Of a DNA stretch of 64,000 bases, positions 54,321 to 63,513 are shown one piece after another. The notes below the pieces were generated by a model. That model was not told the DNA's origin and ran no database searches. It saw only the letters and a program-made list of their open reading frames with translations. The stretch is from positions 124,001 to 188,000 of the forward strand of contig JAHBWI010000005.1 of assembly GCA_019637075.1 (NCBI GenBank), in the 5' to 3' direction. The DNA comes from Nitrospiraceae bacterium (GTDB lineage: Bacteria; Nitrospirota; Nitrospiria; Nitrospirales; Nitrospiraceae). How positions within the stretch are numbered: position 1 is the stretch's first letter; the number at the start of each line of letters is the position of its first letter. Position numbers and translations under genes: made by a program.

Positions 54321-56105
54321 ATGGATCCTAAACAGCGGCAATTTTCCATCTGGTATATGTTCATCGCACTCTGGGTGCTGATGCTCATCCAGATGTTCCT
54401 ACCGACGTTGTTCAACCCAACCGAGATTCCTTACAGCGAATTCAAGACCGCCGTCGATGCCGGCAACGTGATGGAGGTAGCGGTATCTCCGCACCTCATC
54501 CACGGCAAGATGAAGGACGGCAAGGTCTTCGACACGATTCGGATCGAAGACCCCGACCTCCTGCGCGGGCTCGGGCAGCACCAGGTCAAGGTCACCGGCG
54601 TCATCGAAAGCACCTTCCTCCGAGACCTGCTCTCCTGGATCGTGCCGATTGCCCTTTTCTTCGGCGTCTGGTGGTTCGTCCTCCGGCGCATGGGTCAAAG
54701 CCAAGGCTTCATGACGGTCGGCCAGAGCAAGGCCAAGATCTACATGGAGAAGGAAGTCAAGGTCAGCTTCGCGGACGTGGCGGGCGTGGATGAAGCCAAG
54801 CAGGAACTGGAAGAGGTCGTGGAGTTCCTCAAGACGCCGGACAAGTTCCGCCGGCTCGGCGGCAAGATTCCGAAGGGCATCCTGCTGGTCGGTCCGCCCG
54901 GCACCGGCAAGACCCTACTCGCCAAGGCCGTGGCGGGAGAATCCGGCGTGCCGTTCTTCTCGATCAGCGGCTCGGAATTCGTGGAGATGTTCGTGGGAGT
55001 CGGCGCGGCGCGCGTGCGCGACCTCTTCGAACAGGCCAAGGTCAAGGCCCCCTGCATTATCTTCATCGACGAGTTGGATGCTCTGGGCAAGGCGCGGGGC
55101 ATGGGCCCGATGGCCCACGAGGAGCGCGAACAGACGCTCAACCAGTTGCTCGTCGAGATGGACGGATTCGACTCCCGCACCGGGGTGATTCTGATGGCCG
55201 CCACGAACCGCCCGGAAATTCTGGACCCCGCCCTCCTCCGGGCAGGGCGCTTCGATCGTCAGGTGCTCGTCGATCGTCCCGACAAGATCGGTCGGCTCGC
55301 GATCTTGAAGGTCCATGCGAAGACCATCACCTTGGCCAACGAAGGTGATCTGGACACCATTGCCGCCATGACCCCCGGCTTTGTCGGCGCCGACCTGGCA
55401 AACCTGCTGAACGAGGCCGCTCTCCTGGCCGTGCGCCGGGGCAAGGACACCGTGAGCTTGAGCGAATTGCAGGAGGCCGTGGAACGGGTCATCGCAGGAC
55501 TCGAAAAGAAGAACCGAGTGCTCAATAAGATGGAAAAGGAACGGGTCGCGCACCACGAGGTCGGCCATGCGTTGGTGGCGCTCGCCGTGCCGGGCGCGGA
55601 TGCGGTCCAGAAAATCTCGATTATCCCGCGCGGCATCGCCGCACTCGGCTATACCCTGCAACTCCCCACCGAAGACCGCTTCCTGATGACGGCCTCGGAA
55701 CTGCGCAACAAGATCGCAGTCCTCCTCGGCGGGCGCGCAGCCGAAGACATCATCTACGGGGAAGTCTCCACCGGCGCGCAGGACGATTTGCGCAAGGCCA
55801 CCGATATCGCCAAGAGCATGGTGAAGGTCTACGGGATGAGCGAGAAGCTCGGCCAGGTCAGCCTGGAGCGAGACCGCCAGTCCCCCTTTCTCCAATCGAT
55901 GCCAGGCCAGACGCCTGCCGACTACAGCGAGCAGACCTCACGGGAGATCGACTGTGAGGTGCGGCAGTTGATCGACGACCAGTATGCTCGCGTACGAGAC
56001 ATCATCCAGCGGCAGGAGCCCGTGCTCCGCAAGGCGGCGCAGGTCTTGCTGGAAAAGGAAACCATCACCGGCGACGAACTCAAAGCGCTGCTGCCACCCG
56101 CCTAG
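54321..56105 (+). CDS. ftsH: ATP-dependent zinc metalloprotease FtsH
   Basis: The 594-residue protein has two membrane helices (residues 10-30 and about 100-122) around a small periplasmic domain. The AAA domain carries [17 protein letters not shown] (Walker A), [11 protein letters not shown] (Walker B) and [20 protein letters not shown] (SRH). The protease has [11 protein letters not shown], the HExxH zinc site, and a downstream Asp. It degrades membrane and some soluble proteins. No clear ribosome site precedes the ATG at 54321. Confidence 0.96.
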   Translation: MDPKQRQFSIWYMFIALWVLMLIQMFLPTLFNPTEIPYSEFKTAVDAGNVMEVAVSPHLIHGKMKDGKVFDTIRIEDPDLLRGLGQHQVKVTGVIESTFLRDLLSWIVPIALFFGVWWFVLRRMGQSQGFMTVGQSKAKIYMEKEVKVSFADVAGVDEAKQELEEVVEFLKTPDKFRRLGGKIPKGILLVGPPGTGKTLLAKAVAGESGVPFFSISGSEFVEMFVGVGAARVRDLFEQAKVKAPCIIFIDELDALGKARGMGPMAHEEREQTLNQLLVEMDGFDSRTGVILMAATNRPEILDPALLRAGRFDRQVLVDRPDKIGRLAILKVHAKTITLANEGDLDTIAAMTPGFVGADLANLLNEAALLAVRRGKDTVSLSELQEAVERVIAGLEKKNRVLNKMEKERVAHHEVGHALVALAVPGADAVQKISIIPRGIAALGYTLQLPTEDRFLMTASELRNKIAVLLGGRAAEDIIYGEVSTGAQDDLRKATDIAKSMVKVYGMSEKLGQVSLERDRQSPFLQSMPGQTPADYSEQTSREIDCEVRQLIDDQYARVRDIIQRQEPVLRKAAQVLLEKETITGDELKALLPPA

Positions 56106-56197
56106 TCTCGCCCCGACAGCGGCACCCTCGATTCCCATCCTCTCGGAAAGCCCCCTAAACCCTTGCCCTGTTTCGTTGCCCGTGAGACACTGAGCCT

Positions 56198-57136
56198 ATG
56201 GTCCCGCACACGTACCATGAATTGCGGCATCGTCTTCGAGTGGCATTGGCACTCAATGCCTTGGTGATCGTGGCGGAATTCGTCGCGGGGTTCCTGACCA
56301 ACAGTATCGGGCTGATCGGTGATGCCGGTCATAATCTGGTCGATCAAGGTTCACTCTTCCTCGCCCTCTATGCCCATATCCTGACCGAGCGACCAGCCAC
56401 CGCCAGCCGCACCTTCGGTTACCATCGGGCGGGTGTCGTCGCGGCCTTTTTGAATTCGTTTCTTCTCCTCCTGACCGCCATCGGCATCCTGCTGGTCGGC
56501 GCCAAGCGACTCCTCGAACCGGTGCCCATCGCCGGGGGTTGGGTCATGATTGTCGCCTTGGTCAGTTTTGCCGCAAACCTGGGCATTGCGCTCTTGCTGC
56601 AACATGGCGCCAAGGATGACCTGAACATCCGCAGCGCCTTCTGGCACATGTTGGCCGACGCCTGGGTGTCGCTGGGTGTCGTCGTCAGCGGCGCGATGAT
56701 CCTCTACACGGGCTGGACCATCCTGGACCCACTGATCAGTTTCTTCGTAGTCGCGGCAATCCTCAGGGGCTCATGGCCCCTCTTCAAAGAATCGCTGGAG
56801 GTCCTGTTGGAATCCACGCCTCCCGGCGTGAGTCCGGCCCACGTGGCCGCCGCCATCGAGTCGATGCCGGGCGTGAAGAACGTGCATGACCTCCACATCT
56901 GGGCGGTCGAACCTCGCCTCGTCATGATGACGACCCACATTCAAGTGGACGACGACGCATCCCTCACCAACGATCTCCTCAATGCCATCCGCGCCAAGGT
57001 CTCCACCGAATTCGGCATCAAGCACCTCACGATTCAACTCGAAACCCAGTGCTGCCATCCCGACGCCGTGCATTGCGACCTCAACCGCCTGACGGCACAG
57101 CACGCGATGCCGGAACTCCATCACAGCCACCACTAG
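56198..57136 (+). CDS. Cation diffusion facilitator, ZitB/CzcD-like
   Basis: The 312-residue protein has six hydrophobic segments. IGDAGHNLVDQG and HMLADAWVSLG carry the two HxxxD metal sites of TM2 and TM5. The C-terminal cytoplasmic domain has NVHDLHIWAVEP. It exports Zn2+ or a similar divalent ion against protons. A short His-rich end (HHSHH) closes the protein. The ATG at 56198 has a weak GAG upstream. It may be functionally linked with the CobW-type GTPase that follows. Confidence 0.92.
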   Translation: MVPHTYHELRHRLRVALALNALVIVAEFVAGFLTNSIGLIGDAGHNLVDQGSLFLALYAHILTERPATASRTFGYHRAGVVAAFLNSFLLLLTAIGILLVGAKRLLEPVPIAGGWVMIVALVSFAANLGIALLLQHGAKDDLNIRSAFWHMLADAWVSLGVVVSGAMILYTGWTILDPLISFFVVAAILRGSWPLFKESLEVLLESTPPGVSPAHVAAAIESMPGVKNVHDLHIWAVEPRLVMMTTHIQVDDDASLTNDLLNAIRAKVSTEFGIKHLTIQLETQCCHPDAVHCDLNRLTAQHAMPELHHSHH

Positions 57137-57285
57137 GGGCACGTGGCTTGGTGTGAGACGTCAGCCGGCAGACATGGTACGAAGCGCATCGCGAATAGTT
57201 GGACCTGAGACGAGAGACATCAGACCACCCCACTGTGTTGTCCTTTTCCATTTCTTAGTTGTTCGCTTGTCTGCGCGGTGACTGC

Positions 57286-57315
57286 TTTTCAGCCATCGTG
57301 CCGGCCGGGTACAAT
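57286..57315 (+). promoter_or_regulatory. Promoter predicted to give a leaderless cobW-type mRNA
   Basis: TTTTCA (57286-57291) and TACAAT (57310-57315) are 18 bp apart. The ATG of the CobW gene begins 7 bases after the last T of the -10 box, so transcription could start on the A of the ATG. Confidence 0.45.
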
Positions 57316-57321
57316 AGCCCG

Positions 57322-58287
57322 ATGGAACAGATGTCGCCCGTCCCGTTTTACATGCTCTGCGGATCGCTGGGAGCCGGCAAGACCACCCTGCTCATGCGGC
57401 TGCTCGAGTATTGGAACGGGCAAGGCCATACAGTCGGCGTGCTGATGAACGAGGCCGGGCAAGTCAGTATCGACGGGCCTCGAGCCGGTACGTTGGCGGA
57501 GCAGGTGTTGAATCTGGCCGGCGGCTGCATCTGTTGCGACACCAAGGACGACCTCGCCTGGAGCATCGCCCAGCTGGTGCAAGACTACAAGTCGAGCCTG
57601 ATCGTGCTGGAGTGTTCCGGCATGGCGGACCCGGCGGAGGTCGTGGATGCCGTGACCGATGCTTACGTCTCGCGGATGGCGAAGCTCGAACGCATCCTGG
57701 CGCTGGTCCATCCGGTGCCGCTACCGGACAGCGGCCAGGCCGAGGTCGTAACCAAAAACGCGATCCGTTACGCCGACGACCTGATCCTCAACAAACGCGA
57801 CCTGTACATCCCCGGCCATTGGGAACAGTTTCGCGACAGCATCCTCCGGCAGAACCCTTATAGTCGGCTCTGGGAAACCAGCCACGCCCGTGTGGACGTC
57901 GCAGCGCTCTTGAGCGGTCCTGCGATGAGGCCCAAACCCACGAACGTAACATTCGGCGGCAAGCCGGACCTCCTTGCGGACTCGCACCAACGAGCATCCC
58001 ACCACCCTCTGGTCACGACGGTGACACTCCCCACCCCGCTCGACCGGGAACGCTTTACGAAATGGATGGCGGAGCTGCCGGAGGGACTGGAGCGGGCGAA
58101 GGGATTTTTTCGATTTGCGAAAGAACCGGAGCTGCAGGAGTTTCAGTTCTCACGACCGCGCGTGAGTACCGTTGAGCCGGTCATGCTGCTGGACGAGCCG
58201 CCTCACGCCATCGTGCTCATCGGCCGAGGCTTCGACCATGACGGCTGCAGGCGAGGACTACTCGACTGCCTCACCACCCTTTCCTAA
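57322..58287 (+). CDS. CobW/COG0523 family GTPase
   Basis: The 321-residue protein has MLCGSLGAGKTTLLMRLLE (P-loop) and GGCICCDTKDDL, the CxCC metal motif. LECSGMADPAEVVDAV and LILNKRDLY complete the G domain. The C-terminal CobW domain is degenerate. It is thought to pass a metal, usually zinc, to a client protein. No ribosome site precedes the ATG at 57322. It lies after the CDF exporter gene and upstream of repeat-rich DNA. Confidence 0.9.
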   Translation: MEQMSPVPFYMLCGSLGAGKTTLLMRLLEYWNGQGHTVGVLMNEAGQVSIDGPRAGTLAEQVLNLAGGCICCDTKDDLAWSIAQLVQDYKSSLIVLECSGMADPAEVVDAVTDAYVSRMAKLERILALVHPVPLPDSGQAEVVTKNAIRYADDLILNKRDLYIPGHWEQFRDSILRQNPYSRLWETSHARVDVAALLSGPAMRPKPTNVTFGGKPDLLADSHQRASHHPLVTTVTLPTPLDRERFTKWMAELPEGLERAKGFFRFAKEPELQEFQFSRPRVSTVEPVMLLDEPPHAIVLIGRGFDHDGCRRGLLDCLTTLS

Positions 58288-58441
58288 CGGGCTGTTGAAA
58301 CAGTCCGCCAGCTACGAGCCACGGTCGACGAGACAGGCGATCAACCGAAGGCAGCACCACAGCGGCAACTGCTAACAGTGAAGACTCGAGAATCGAATAC
58401 GCTTTACGAGGTACGAGCTACGGCCGATACGCATGCTCGAC
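58288..58441. repeat. Repeat-rich intergenic stretch between cobW-type and PAP2 genes
   Basis: No gene is seen. GGGCTGTTGAAACAGTCCGC near 58290 resembles the edge of interspersed repeats seen in some Nitrospirota. TACGAGCCACGGTCGA (58313-58328) and TACGAGCTACGGCCGA (58412-58427) form a 14-of-16 direct repeat. The two flanking genes are convergent. Confidence 0.5.
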
Positions 58442-59029
58442 TCAAGATGCCGCATCCGGAGAAGGAGCGCTAGGAGGCAGCGCAGCCTGGCCGACCGTGG
58501 CAGGCCTGAACCAGACTCGCCGACTAAGAAAGTACGCCACCCCCGCCCCGATGGCCCCGCCGATCACCCACCCACCCATCACATCCGACAGGTAGTGCGC
58601 GCCGATGTAGACGCGTGAAAAACCGATCGCTGCCACCAACGGCCAGCTGATCCAGCCGCTTCGCGGATACAGCACCTGGAAGAAGGCTGCCGCAGCCGCG
58701 GTGTTGACCGCGTGGTTCGAGGGAAAGGAAAAGGCCTTTCCACATCCCAGCAATGCATGCACGTTTTGAAGCGTGAGACAGGGGCGCGGTCGCTGAACCA
58801 AGTCCTTGCAGAAGGTCCCAATGCCATCTGCCATCCCGATTACGCCGGCGAGCGCCGCCGACCCGATCAGGCACTCGCGCCAATTCCGCCACAGCCAATA
58901 GGCCGCCGCCAACCCACCCGGATAATAGAGGTTGCGGGGCCTTGCCAGTTGGACCATGAGCCAATCCACCGTTTCGGATCGGCCTGCCACTCCATTGATG
59001 GCCTGGAAGAGTGCTTCGTCAAGGGACAT
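58442..59029 (-). CDS. PAP2 family phosphatase (undecaprenyl-diphosphatase-like)
   Basis: The 195-residue membrane protein has the PAP2 motifs KDLVQRPRP, FPSNHAVNTAAAA and SRVYIGAHYLSDV, with about five hydrophobic helices. It probably removes a phosphate from undecaprenyl diphosphate or a related lipid at the outer face of the inner membrane. The ATG at 59029 is preferred over a longer frame. This lipid recycling would serve both glycan loci, but it could also act on phosphatidate. Confidence 0.85.
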   Translation of the reverse strand: MSLDEALFQAINGVAGRSETVDWLMVQLARPRNLYYPGGLAAAYWLWRNWRECLIGSAALAGVIGMADGIGTFCKDLVQRPRPCLTLQNVHALLGCGKAFSFPSNHAVNTAAAAAFFQVLYPRSGWISWPLVAAIGFSRVYIGAHYLSDVMGGWVIGGAIGAGVAYFLSRRVWFRPATVGQAALPPSAPSPDAAS

Positions 59030-59315
59030 GGATGGGACCATAAAGGGTCGGGCGGGATCAGTCAAATGGTTCGCAGAGATTGAGAGAAGGAAAGAGTTTC
59101 GGGTCCTGTTATCACCCCAGCCCATTCATCCCCATCCACCCGTCCCCCAGCAGGTCCATGACGCCACGAGCGAACGGGCACCAGTGTCGGCGCCGCCCAA
59201 AACTCCTTTTCTTGGAGAGCGAGCGATATGCGACTAGCGCCTTTCCTAGGTCCGCCTAGGGATCGCTGCTGGTAACTAGACGGGAGGGCTATTGGGCGAA
59301 TCGAGGAGGCTGACT
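59030..59315. promoter_or_regulatory. Divergent intergenic region with a nested hairpin
   Basis: This 286-bp region separates the PAP2 gene from the small lipoprotein gene. At 59245-59260, CCTAGG-TCCG-CCTAGG forms a perfect stem, and AGCG/CGCT (59236-59239 and 59264-59267) extends it. No promoter was assigned with confidence. Confidence 0.45.
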
Positions 59316-59795
59316 ATGAGGACGATCGGTTTTGTATTGCTCACCGCGCTGTTCTTGGCAACGACCGGATGTATGACCGATGCCAGCACCGAGTTGGTGA
59401 AGGCGCCGTTTGACGCGACCACCCAACTGACGGATGGGACATCCAAAGCGATCGGGGAGTTTCTTGATCCACTCACCGAATTGACTTCAAGCACCACGCC
59501 CGGCGCCTTGACCGACGGACAATTGCTTCGGGCAAAGCAAAAGGTCACCGTCTTTGCGACGCACACCCATGAAAATCTCCGCGTGGATATTGCCCGCGGT
59601 CAGGGAGAATATCTGGTCTCACTGGCGAGCCTGGCCGGTGTGCCTACCGTCAACTGGCCTGAGTTCCAAAGCCGGATGAGCGAGTCCTATCAGACGCTGT
59701 TCGACGGCGAACAGTCACCGACTCAATCAACCGAACGCATCGTCGAAGCAGCCTGGGCCAGCGGGTATGGCACGCAGGTGGCGACGAACCGGTAG
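59316..59795 (+). CDS. Small putative lipoprotein, possibly DUF3015-like
   Basis: The 159-residue protein has a lipoprotein signal (LLTALFLATTGC, Cys19). The mature C-terminal half with ENLRVDIARGQGEYLVSLA weakly resembles DUF3015-type proteins. It is convergent with and directly abuts the TonB-C-like gene; their stop codons form TAGCTA. The ATG at 59316 has GAGGAGGC upstream. Function is unknown. Confidence 0.6.
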   Translation: MRTIGFVLLTALFLATTGCMTDASTELVKAPFDATTQLTDGTSKAIGEFLDPLTELTSSTTPGALTDGQLLRAKQKVTVFATHTHENLRVDIARGQGEYLVSLASLAGVPTVNWPEFQSRMSESYQTLFDGEQSPTQSTERIVEAAWASGYGTQVATNR

Positions 59796-60242
59796 CTATT
59801 GCGGTGTTCTGAAATGGATGCGGACGGTGAGTTCCCCGTCGACCGGATCCTCGCCGTTCATTTGAGGCAGGAACGTCCACTTGCTGAGCGCAATCATGCT
59901 GGCAAGGTTCAGTTCCCGATGCTTTGCCGGCTCGAGAACCACGACCGTCACCTGATTGTCTTTCGAGACGAGGATACGAGCCTTCATCCAATCGTCAAGC
60001 GGTTTGCCGTCGAGCGAAGCTGGAATCGCCGGCCACGGTGTGGCCTTCGGCACCGGGCCTTCCTGCTGATTCTTGTTCAGCGGCATCCCGTGTACATGCA
60101 CTTCGGGCAACTCGATGATGTCGGCATCGAGCGCATGATCCGCCTCATGCGTCGCCTCATCTCCTCTCACGGCCACCGCCGAAATCGGCAAACCAACGAT
60201 ACCTAGGGCCGCTATAATCGCCTTCCACCCCATAGTTTTCAC
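59796..60242 (-). CDS. Secreted protein with a TonB C-terminal-like domain
   Basis: The 148-residue protein has a signal peptide (IIAALGIVGLPISAVA, residues 9-24). It has a short His-rich stretch (ATHEADHALDADIIELPEVH) and a C-terminal part ALSKWTFLPQMNGEDPVDGE that resembles the TonB C-terminal fold. There is no cytoplasmic or membrane anchor, so it is not a normal TonB. It lies 259 bp from the TonB-dependent receptor and may be an accessory of it. Confidence 0.65.
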   Translation of the reverse strand: MKTMGWKAIIAALGIVGLPISAVAVRGDEATHEADHALDADIIELPEVHVHGMPLNKNQQEGPVPKATPWPAIPASLDGKPLDDWMKARILVSKDNQVTVVVLEPAKHRELNLASMIALSKWTFLPQMNGEDPVDGELTVRIHFRTPQ

Positions 60243-60501
60243 ATCCTACTCCATCAAATCAGAGTTGCTCAAACGGAGGCGCCAGAATTTCAATTGCTCA
60301 GCCCACATGCCACTGAGACCTCTTGCAGCGCACTCAAAGAGACCGTCGAAAAAGACGATATCTTTCGCCGTCGGCACAGATACCCAACAAGGTTGTCCGG
60401 CAAGAGCGCAGGGCACTCGGCGACTGAGGCGTACCCTTGCGGTACGTCGCAGGGAGACAAGTGCCTGAGAACGCCGCTGGCAACCTTGTTCGGCATCTGA
60501 C
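60243..60501. other. Intergenic region containing a 105-bp nested palindrome
   Basis: No gene is seen between the TonB-C-like gene and the receptor gene. The region is mostly occupied by the inverted repeat at 60386-60490 described separately. Confidence 0.5.
60386..60490. repeat. Nested palindromic repeat (REP/MITE-like)
   Basis: Four pairs of arms nest in order: AACAAGGTTG/CAACCTTGTT (60386-60395, 60481-60490), GGCACT/AGTGCC (60412-60417, 60460-60465), GCGAC/GTCGC (60420-60424, 60446-60450) and GTACC/GGTAC (60431-60435, 60441-60445). It has no coding frame. It may fold as a cruciform in DNA or a long hairpin in RNA. It resembles palindromic interspersed repeats of Nitrospirota. Confidence 0.75.
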
Positions 60502-62946
60502 TTAAAAGAACCACTGGCCGCGGAAGAAGAACGACCTCGGCATCCCCGCATGGGCCACACCGAGCCCGATACTCCCTTCCCCTTGGTTGATGAAGTACTT
60601 CTGGTCCAACAGATTGATAATGTCGAACCCCAGCAGAAACTTCTGTCCTTCCCAGGGCAACGGAACTACATGTGCGATCGACAGATTGTAGATCGTGTAC
60701 GAAGGGCTATGCGTGCTGTTCGTCTTGGCCTCCGCGTCGGCCGCGGTGCGCAATCCCGAGGCATACAGCATCTGCCCTGTGACCGTCGTCCGTTCCAGGA
60801 ACCGGTAGGTAACGATCGCCGAGCTCGTAAGGGTCTGCATATGGTCGCAAAACACCCCGCCCTTGCTGCCAATGTCGGCGATTTCCTTCGCCTCCAAGAG
60901 GAAATGGCCGGACTGCAGACCATAGCCTTTGCATTGACCCCAGGCGACGTTGCCGCGCGCCGTGAGATTGTCCGTTACTTGCAGCTTCAAGGCGCCGTCG
61001 ATTCCGCGTTGCCACCCGCGCTCGAACGCAAAGTAGTTCAGGAGCGGAGTCGTGCCGAACTGACCGGCATCGGATAGAAAGTTGCTAAGCTTGTACCACC
61101 CGGTCAATTCGAGCGTGGCGAAGCGGGTGAGCGCGTGGTAGCTGCCGACCTCAAAATAGTGCGCCCGCTCGGCCCTGACCGTGTTGTTGGTGACATCTTC
61201 CGGCTGCGCCCTCGTCCCGATCGTGTTGAGTTTGGCAAACGAGATGGCTTCCAGGTTCGGCGGCGTAAACATGCGCCCGTAAAATGCATGGAACACGTTC
61301 GACTGGTTGTATTTGTAGGTCGCACCGACGCGCGGGCTGATCTGGCCTTCGTTCCGCAAATACTGCACCGCGTCACCCCGGACGCCGAGATTGAACGTCC
61401 ACTGCTCAGTGGGACTCCATTGGTCCTGGATCCAGAATTCCTGCCGATAGCCGATTTGGCGATTGTCGGCGTTGAGGTTGAGCAGATCGCCTGTGGGATT
61501 GCCGACGCTGTCGTCAGCGAAAGTGAACAGCCGCGTCTTGTTGACCGCCTGCGTCCGTTCGATCTGGAAGCCCGCCTTGATCAGGTGCTCCTTGCTATGG
61601 ACATAGGTGTGGTCGAGGCGAATGCCCGCAGAATAGGCGTTACGATCTTGATCCGCGGCCGAAAAGGGTTCCGCGGGATCAGCCGTGTAGGCCAGCACGT
61701 TCAACGGATCAGTCTTGAACGTGGCACGCGTGTGCCGCATATAGCCGGCCAGACTGAAGAAGTTACTGGCGTTCACGTCGTGCCGCCACACCATGTGGCC
61801 ATATTGGTTGTTCTCCTTCTGGAACTCATTGATCGCCTGGGACGCCACCGGCGTAAAGCCCGGACGGGTTGCCTGCAGCAACGGCAGCATCTGTCCGCTG
61901 GGATCGAGCCCCAGCGCCGGATTGGTCGGTATTTGATATTTGGCAACGGAGTTCAGAAACAGCCAGGTCACGCTGTTCTTGTTGTCATGTTGATAGTCGC
62001 CGCGAATGAACGTTTGGTTCCGCTCGCTCTGGCCGTGGAAGATCGAATGTCCGAGCGTCGGCGGCTCGATCCCGCGATTCGTCGCCGTATGGCTGTTCAG
62101 GATGTAGAAGCGGAACTTTTCGCCAACCGTACCGCCATATTCGAACGATGGGTTGATCGTCTGATTCGATCCCCCCATCATCTGCACCGATCCAAAGGAA
62201 GGCTTGCTCCCGCTCTTCGTGGTGATGTCCAGTACCGCTGCGGTCTTATTCCCATACTGGGCCTCCATCCCGCCCAGGATAATGTCCGCCCGTTCCCAGG
62301 CTCGCGGGGAGATGACGTCGGAGAAGGTCGAAGAGACCGTCTCGGGAATCGGCACGCCGTCCACGCGAAGCTGGAGGTTTGCATGGTCCTGCCGAAGGTG
62401 CACCTGCTTCAACGACCCATACACGGCACCAGGCACCGTCGCCAGGACATCCTGCAACTCGACGTTGTTGCCGCGCGGCAGAGCTTCGATCTCCTTCCGG
62501 CCGAGGGCGTAGGTTTCGCTCGAAACCTTATATTGAATCGGCGCCAGCGGCGAACGAATCTCCAGCGCGATCTCCTTGGTCTTCGAGAGCGTCAGCTTGA
62601 CGGAAGCCGGAGGGTCCTCCCCGATTCGGATCACGACGTACTCGCTGCGATAGGGGTCCTGCCCGGCGCTGACCGAGTAGGTACCATCCTCCGGCGCAGT
62701 CAGGACAAACCCACCGGCCGAGTTGGATACCGTACTCGCCACTGTGTTCCCTTCCTGATCCCTCAGTTCAACGATCGCCTGCGGCACTGCTCGAAGATCT
62801 TGATGCTGGACGGTCCCGACAATGGTCCGCGCCGCCGGACCGGATTGGGCCGGCTGTTGCGCCATCCCCTCTGATGGCACGACTGGCAAACTTCCCAGCC
62901 CCAATACGAGTAGGCAAGTCCTGACGAGACTGACAACGCGAGGCAT
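60502..62946 (-). CDS. TonB-dependent outer-membrane receptor with carboxypeptidase-like N-terminal domain
   Basis: From the ATG at 62946 (GGGGAGGAG upstream) the product is 814 residues. It has a signal peptide with LVLGLGSLPVVPSEG, then a carboxypeptidase regulatory-like domain (GTVQHQDLRAVPQAIVEL), a plug with LEIRSPLAPIQYKV and NVELQDVLATVPG, and a 22-strand-like barrel ending RSFFFRGQWFF. No classical TonB box is obvious. It should take up a large or scarce ligand. The substrate is not visible; His-rich neighbours suggest a metal or metal complex. Confidence 0.9.
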   Translation of the reverse strand: MPRVVSLVRTCLLVLGLGSLPVVPSEGMAQQPAQSGPAARTIVGTVQHQDLRAVPQAIVELRDQEGNTVASTVSNSAGGFVLTAPEDGTYSVSAGQDPYRSEYVVIRIGEDPPASVKLTLSKTKEIALEIRSPLAPIQYKVSSETYALGRKEIEALPRGNNVELQDVLATVPGAVYGSLKQVHLRQDHANLQLRVDGVPIPETVSSTFSDVISPRAWERADIILGGMEAQYGNKTAAVLDITTKSGSKPSFGSVQMMGGSNQTINPSFEYGGTVGEKFRFYILNSHTATNRGIEPPTLGHSIFHGQSERNQTFIRGDYQHDNKNSVTWLFLNSVAKYQIPTNPALGLDPSGQMLPLLQATRPGFTPVASQAINEFQKENNQYGHMVWRHDVNASNFFSLAGYMRHTRATFKTDPLNVLAYTADPAEPFSAADQDRNAYSAGIRLDHTYVHSKEHLIKAGFQIERTQAVNKTRLFTFADDSVGNPTGDLLNLNADNRQIGYRQEFWIQDQWSPTEQWTFNLGVRGDAVQYLRNEGQISPRVGATYKYNQSNVFHAFYGRMFTPPNLEAISFAKLNTIGTRAQPEDVTNNTVRAERAHYFEVGSYHALTRFATLELTGWYKLSNFLSDAGQFGTTPLLNYFAFERGWQRGIDGALKLQVTDNLTARGNVAWGQCKGYGLQSGHFLLEAKEIADIGSKGGVFCDHMQTLTSSAIVTYRFLERTTVTGQMLYASGLRTAADAEAKTNSTHSPSYTIYNLSIAHVVPLPWEGQKFLLGFDIINLLDQKYFINQGEGSIGLGVAHAGMPRSFFFRGQWFF

Positions 62947-63051
62947 GCACTCCTCCCCACAAATTCCATAACGGCTCTCCGCACCAAGGCCAAGCCCGGG
63001 ACGACGCCGATCCACACACAGTTTCATCAATTGTGAGAAACGCCGCGGAAC

Positions 63052-63363
63052 CTAGCTCAAGGGAGGCGCACGGGAGGCACGGGACGAGGGAGATGACTGT
63101 GAAGAAAAAGTCGGGACATGCGCCACCTGGGGCGGCGCATCAGCTAGGAAGGCGCAGGGAACCGGGACATCGCCCGAGAGCGAGTGGCCTGTGTGGTACT
63201 GAACCCACTGACAGAGATCGGTATCCGAATGCTCATGGCCGTCATGGTCGGCAGCCGCCAATTCGTGGTGAATTTCCAGGGCGGCGGCGAAGGGTGCCAT
63301 CGTCACCAGAAGGCAGGTCACGAGCAGAGCAAGAAGACTGCGGCGCGATTTGACGAGCATCAT
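63052..63363 (-). CDS. Small His-rich DUF2946-like protein
   Basis: The 103-residue protein has a signal-like segment (LLALLVTCLLVTMAPFAAA), a histidine-rich part (IHHELAAADHDGHEHSD) and DTDLCQWVQYHTGHSL. The latter recalls DUF2946-type proteins found beside TonB receptors and copper or other metal genes. The C-terminus is Ser/Arg-rich. Two ATGs lie at the start; the first is 63363. It may bind a metal in the periplasm next to the receptor gene. Confidence 0.65.
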   Translation of the reverse strand: MMLVKSRRSLLALLVTCLLVTMAPFAAALEIHHELAAADHDGHEHSDTDLCQWVQYHTGHSLSGDVPVPCAFLADAPPQVAHVPTFSSQSSPSSRASRAPPLS

Positions 63364-63442
63364 TGCGTGCTGAAGTTCTTATAGGTAAAACGCGGTTAGT
63401 CTTACCAAACCTGGTGCTTGAACACAACTCTCCCGCCGGCAC

Positions 63443-63472
63443 TGGACTTTCCCCCCGTGATTCCGCTATCTT
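63443..63472 (+). promoter_or_regulatory. Sigma70-like promoter for the DAHP synthase gene
   Basis: TGGACT (63443-63448) and TATCTT (63467-63472) are 18 bp apart and 41 bp upstream of the ATG at 63514. Confidence 0.4.
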
Positions 63473-63513
63473 AGTGGCCATTTCTAAAACATTGCTTAAC
63501 CAAGGACCCCACG

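Noticed and set aside
61135-62874. A 579-codon open frame on the plus strand opposite the TonB receptor gene
   Set aside because: It mirrors the high-GC codon pattern of the receptor gene, has no family motif and no ribosome site.
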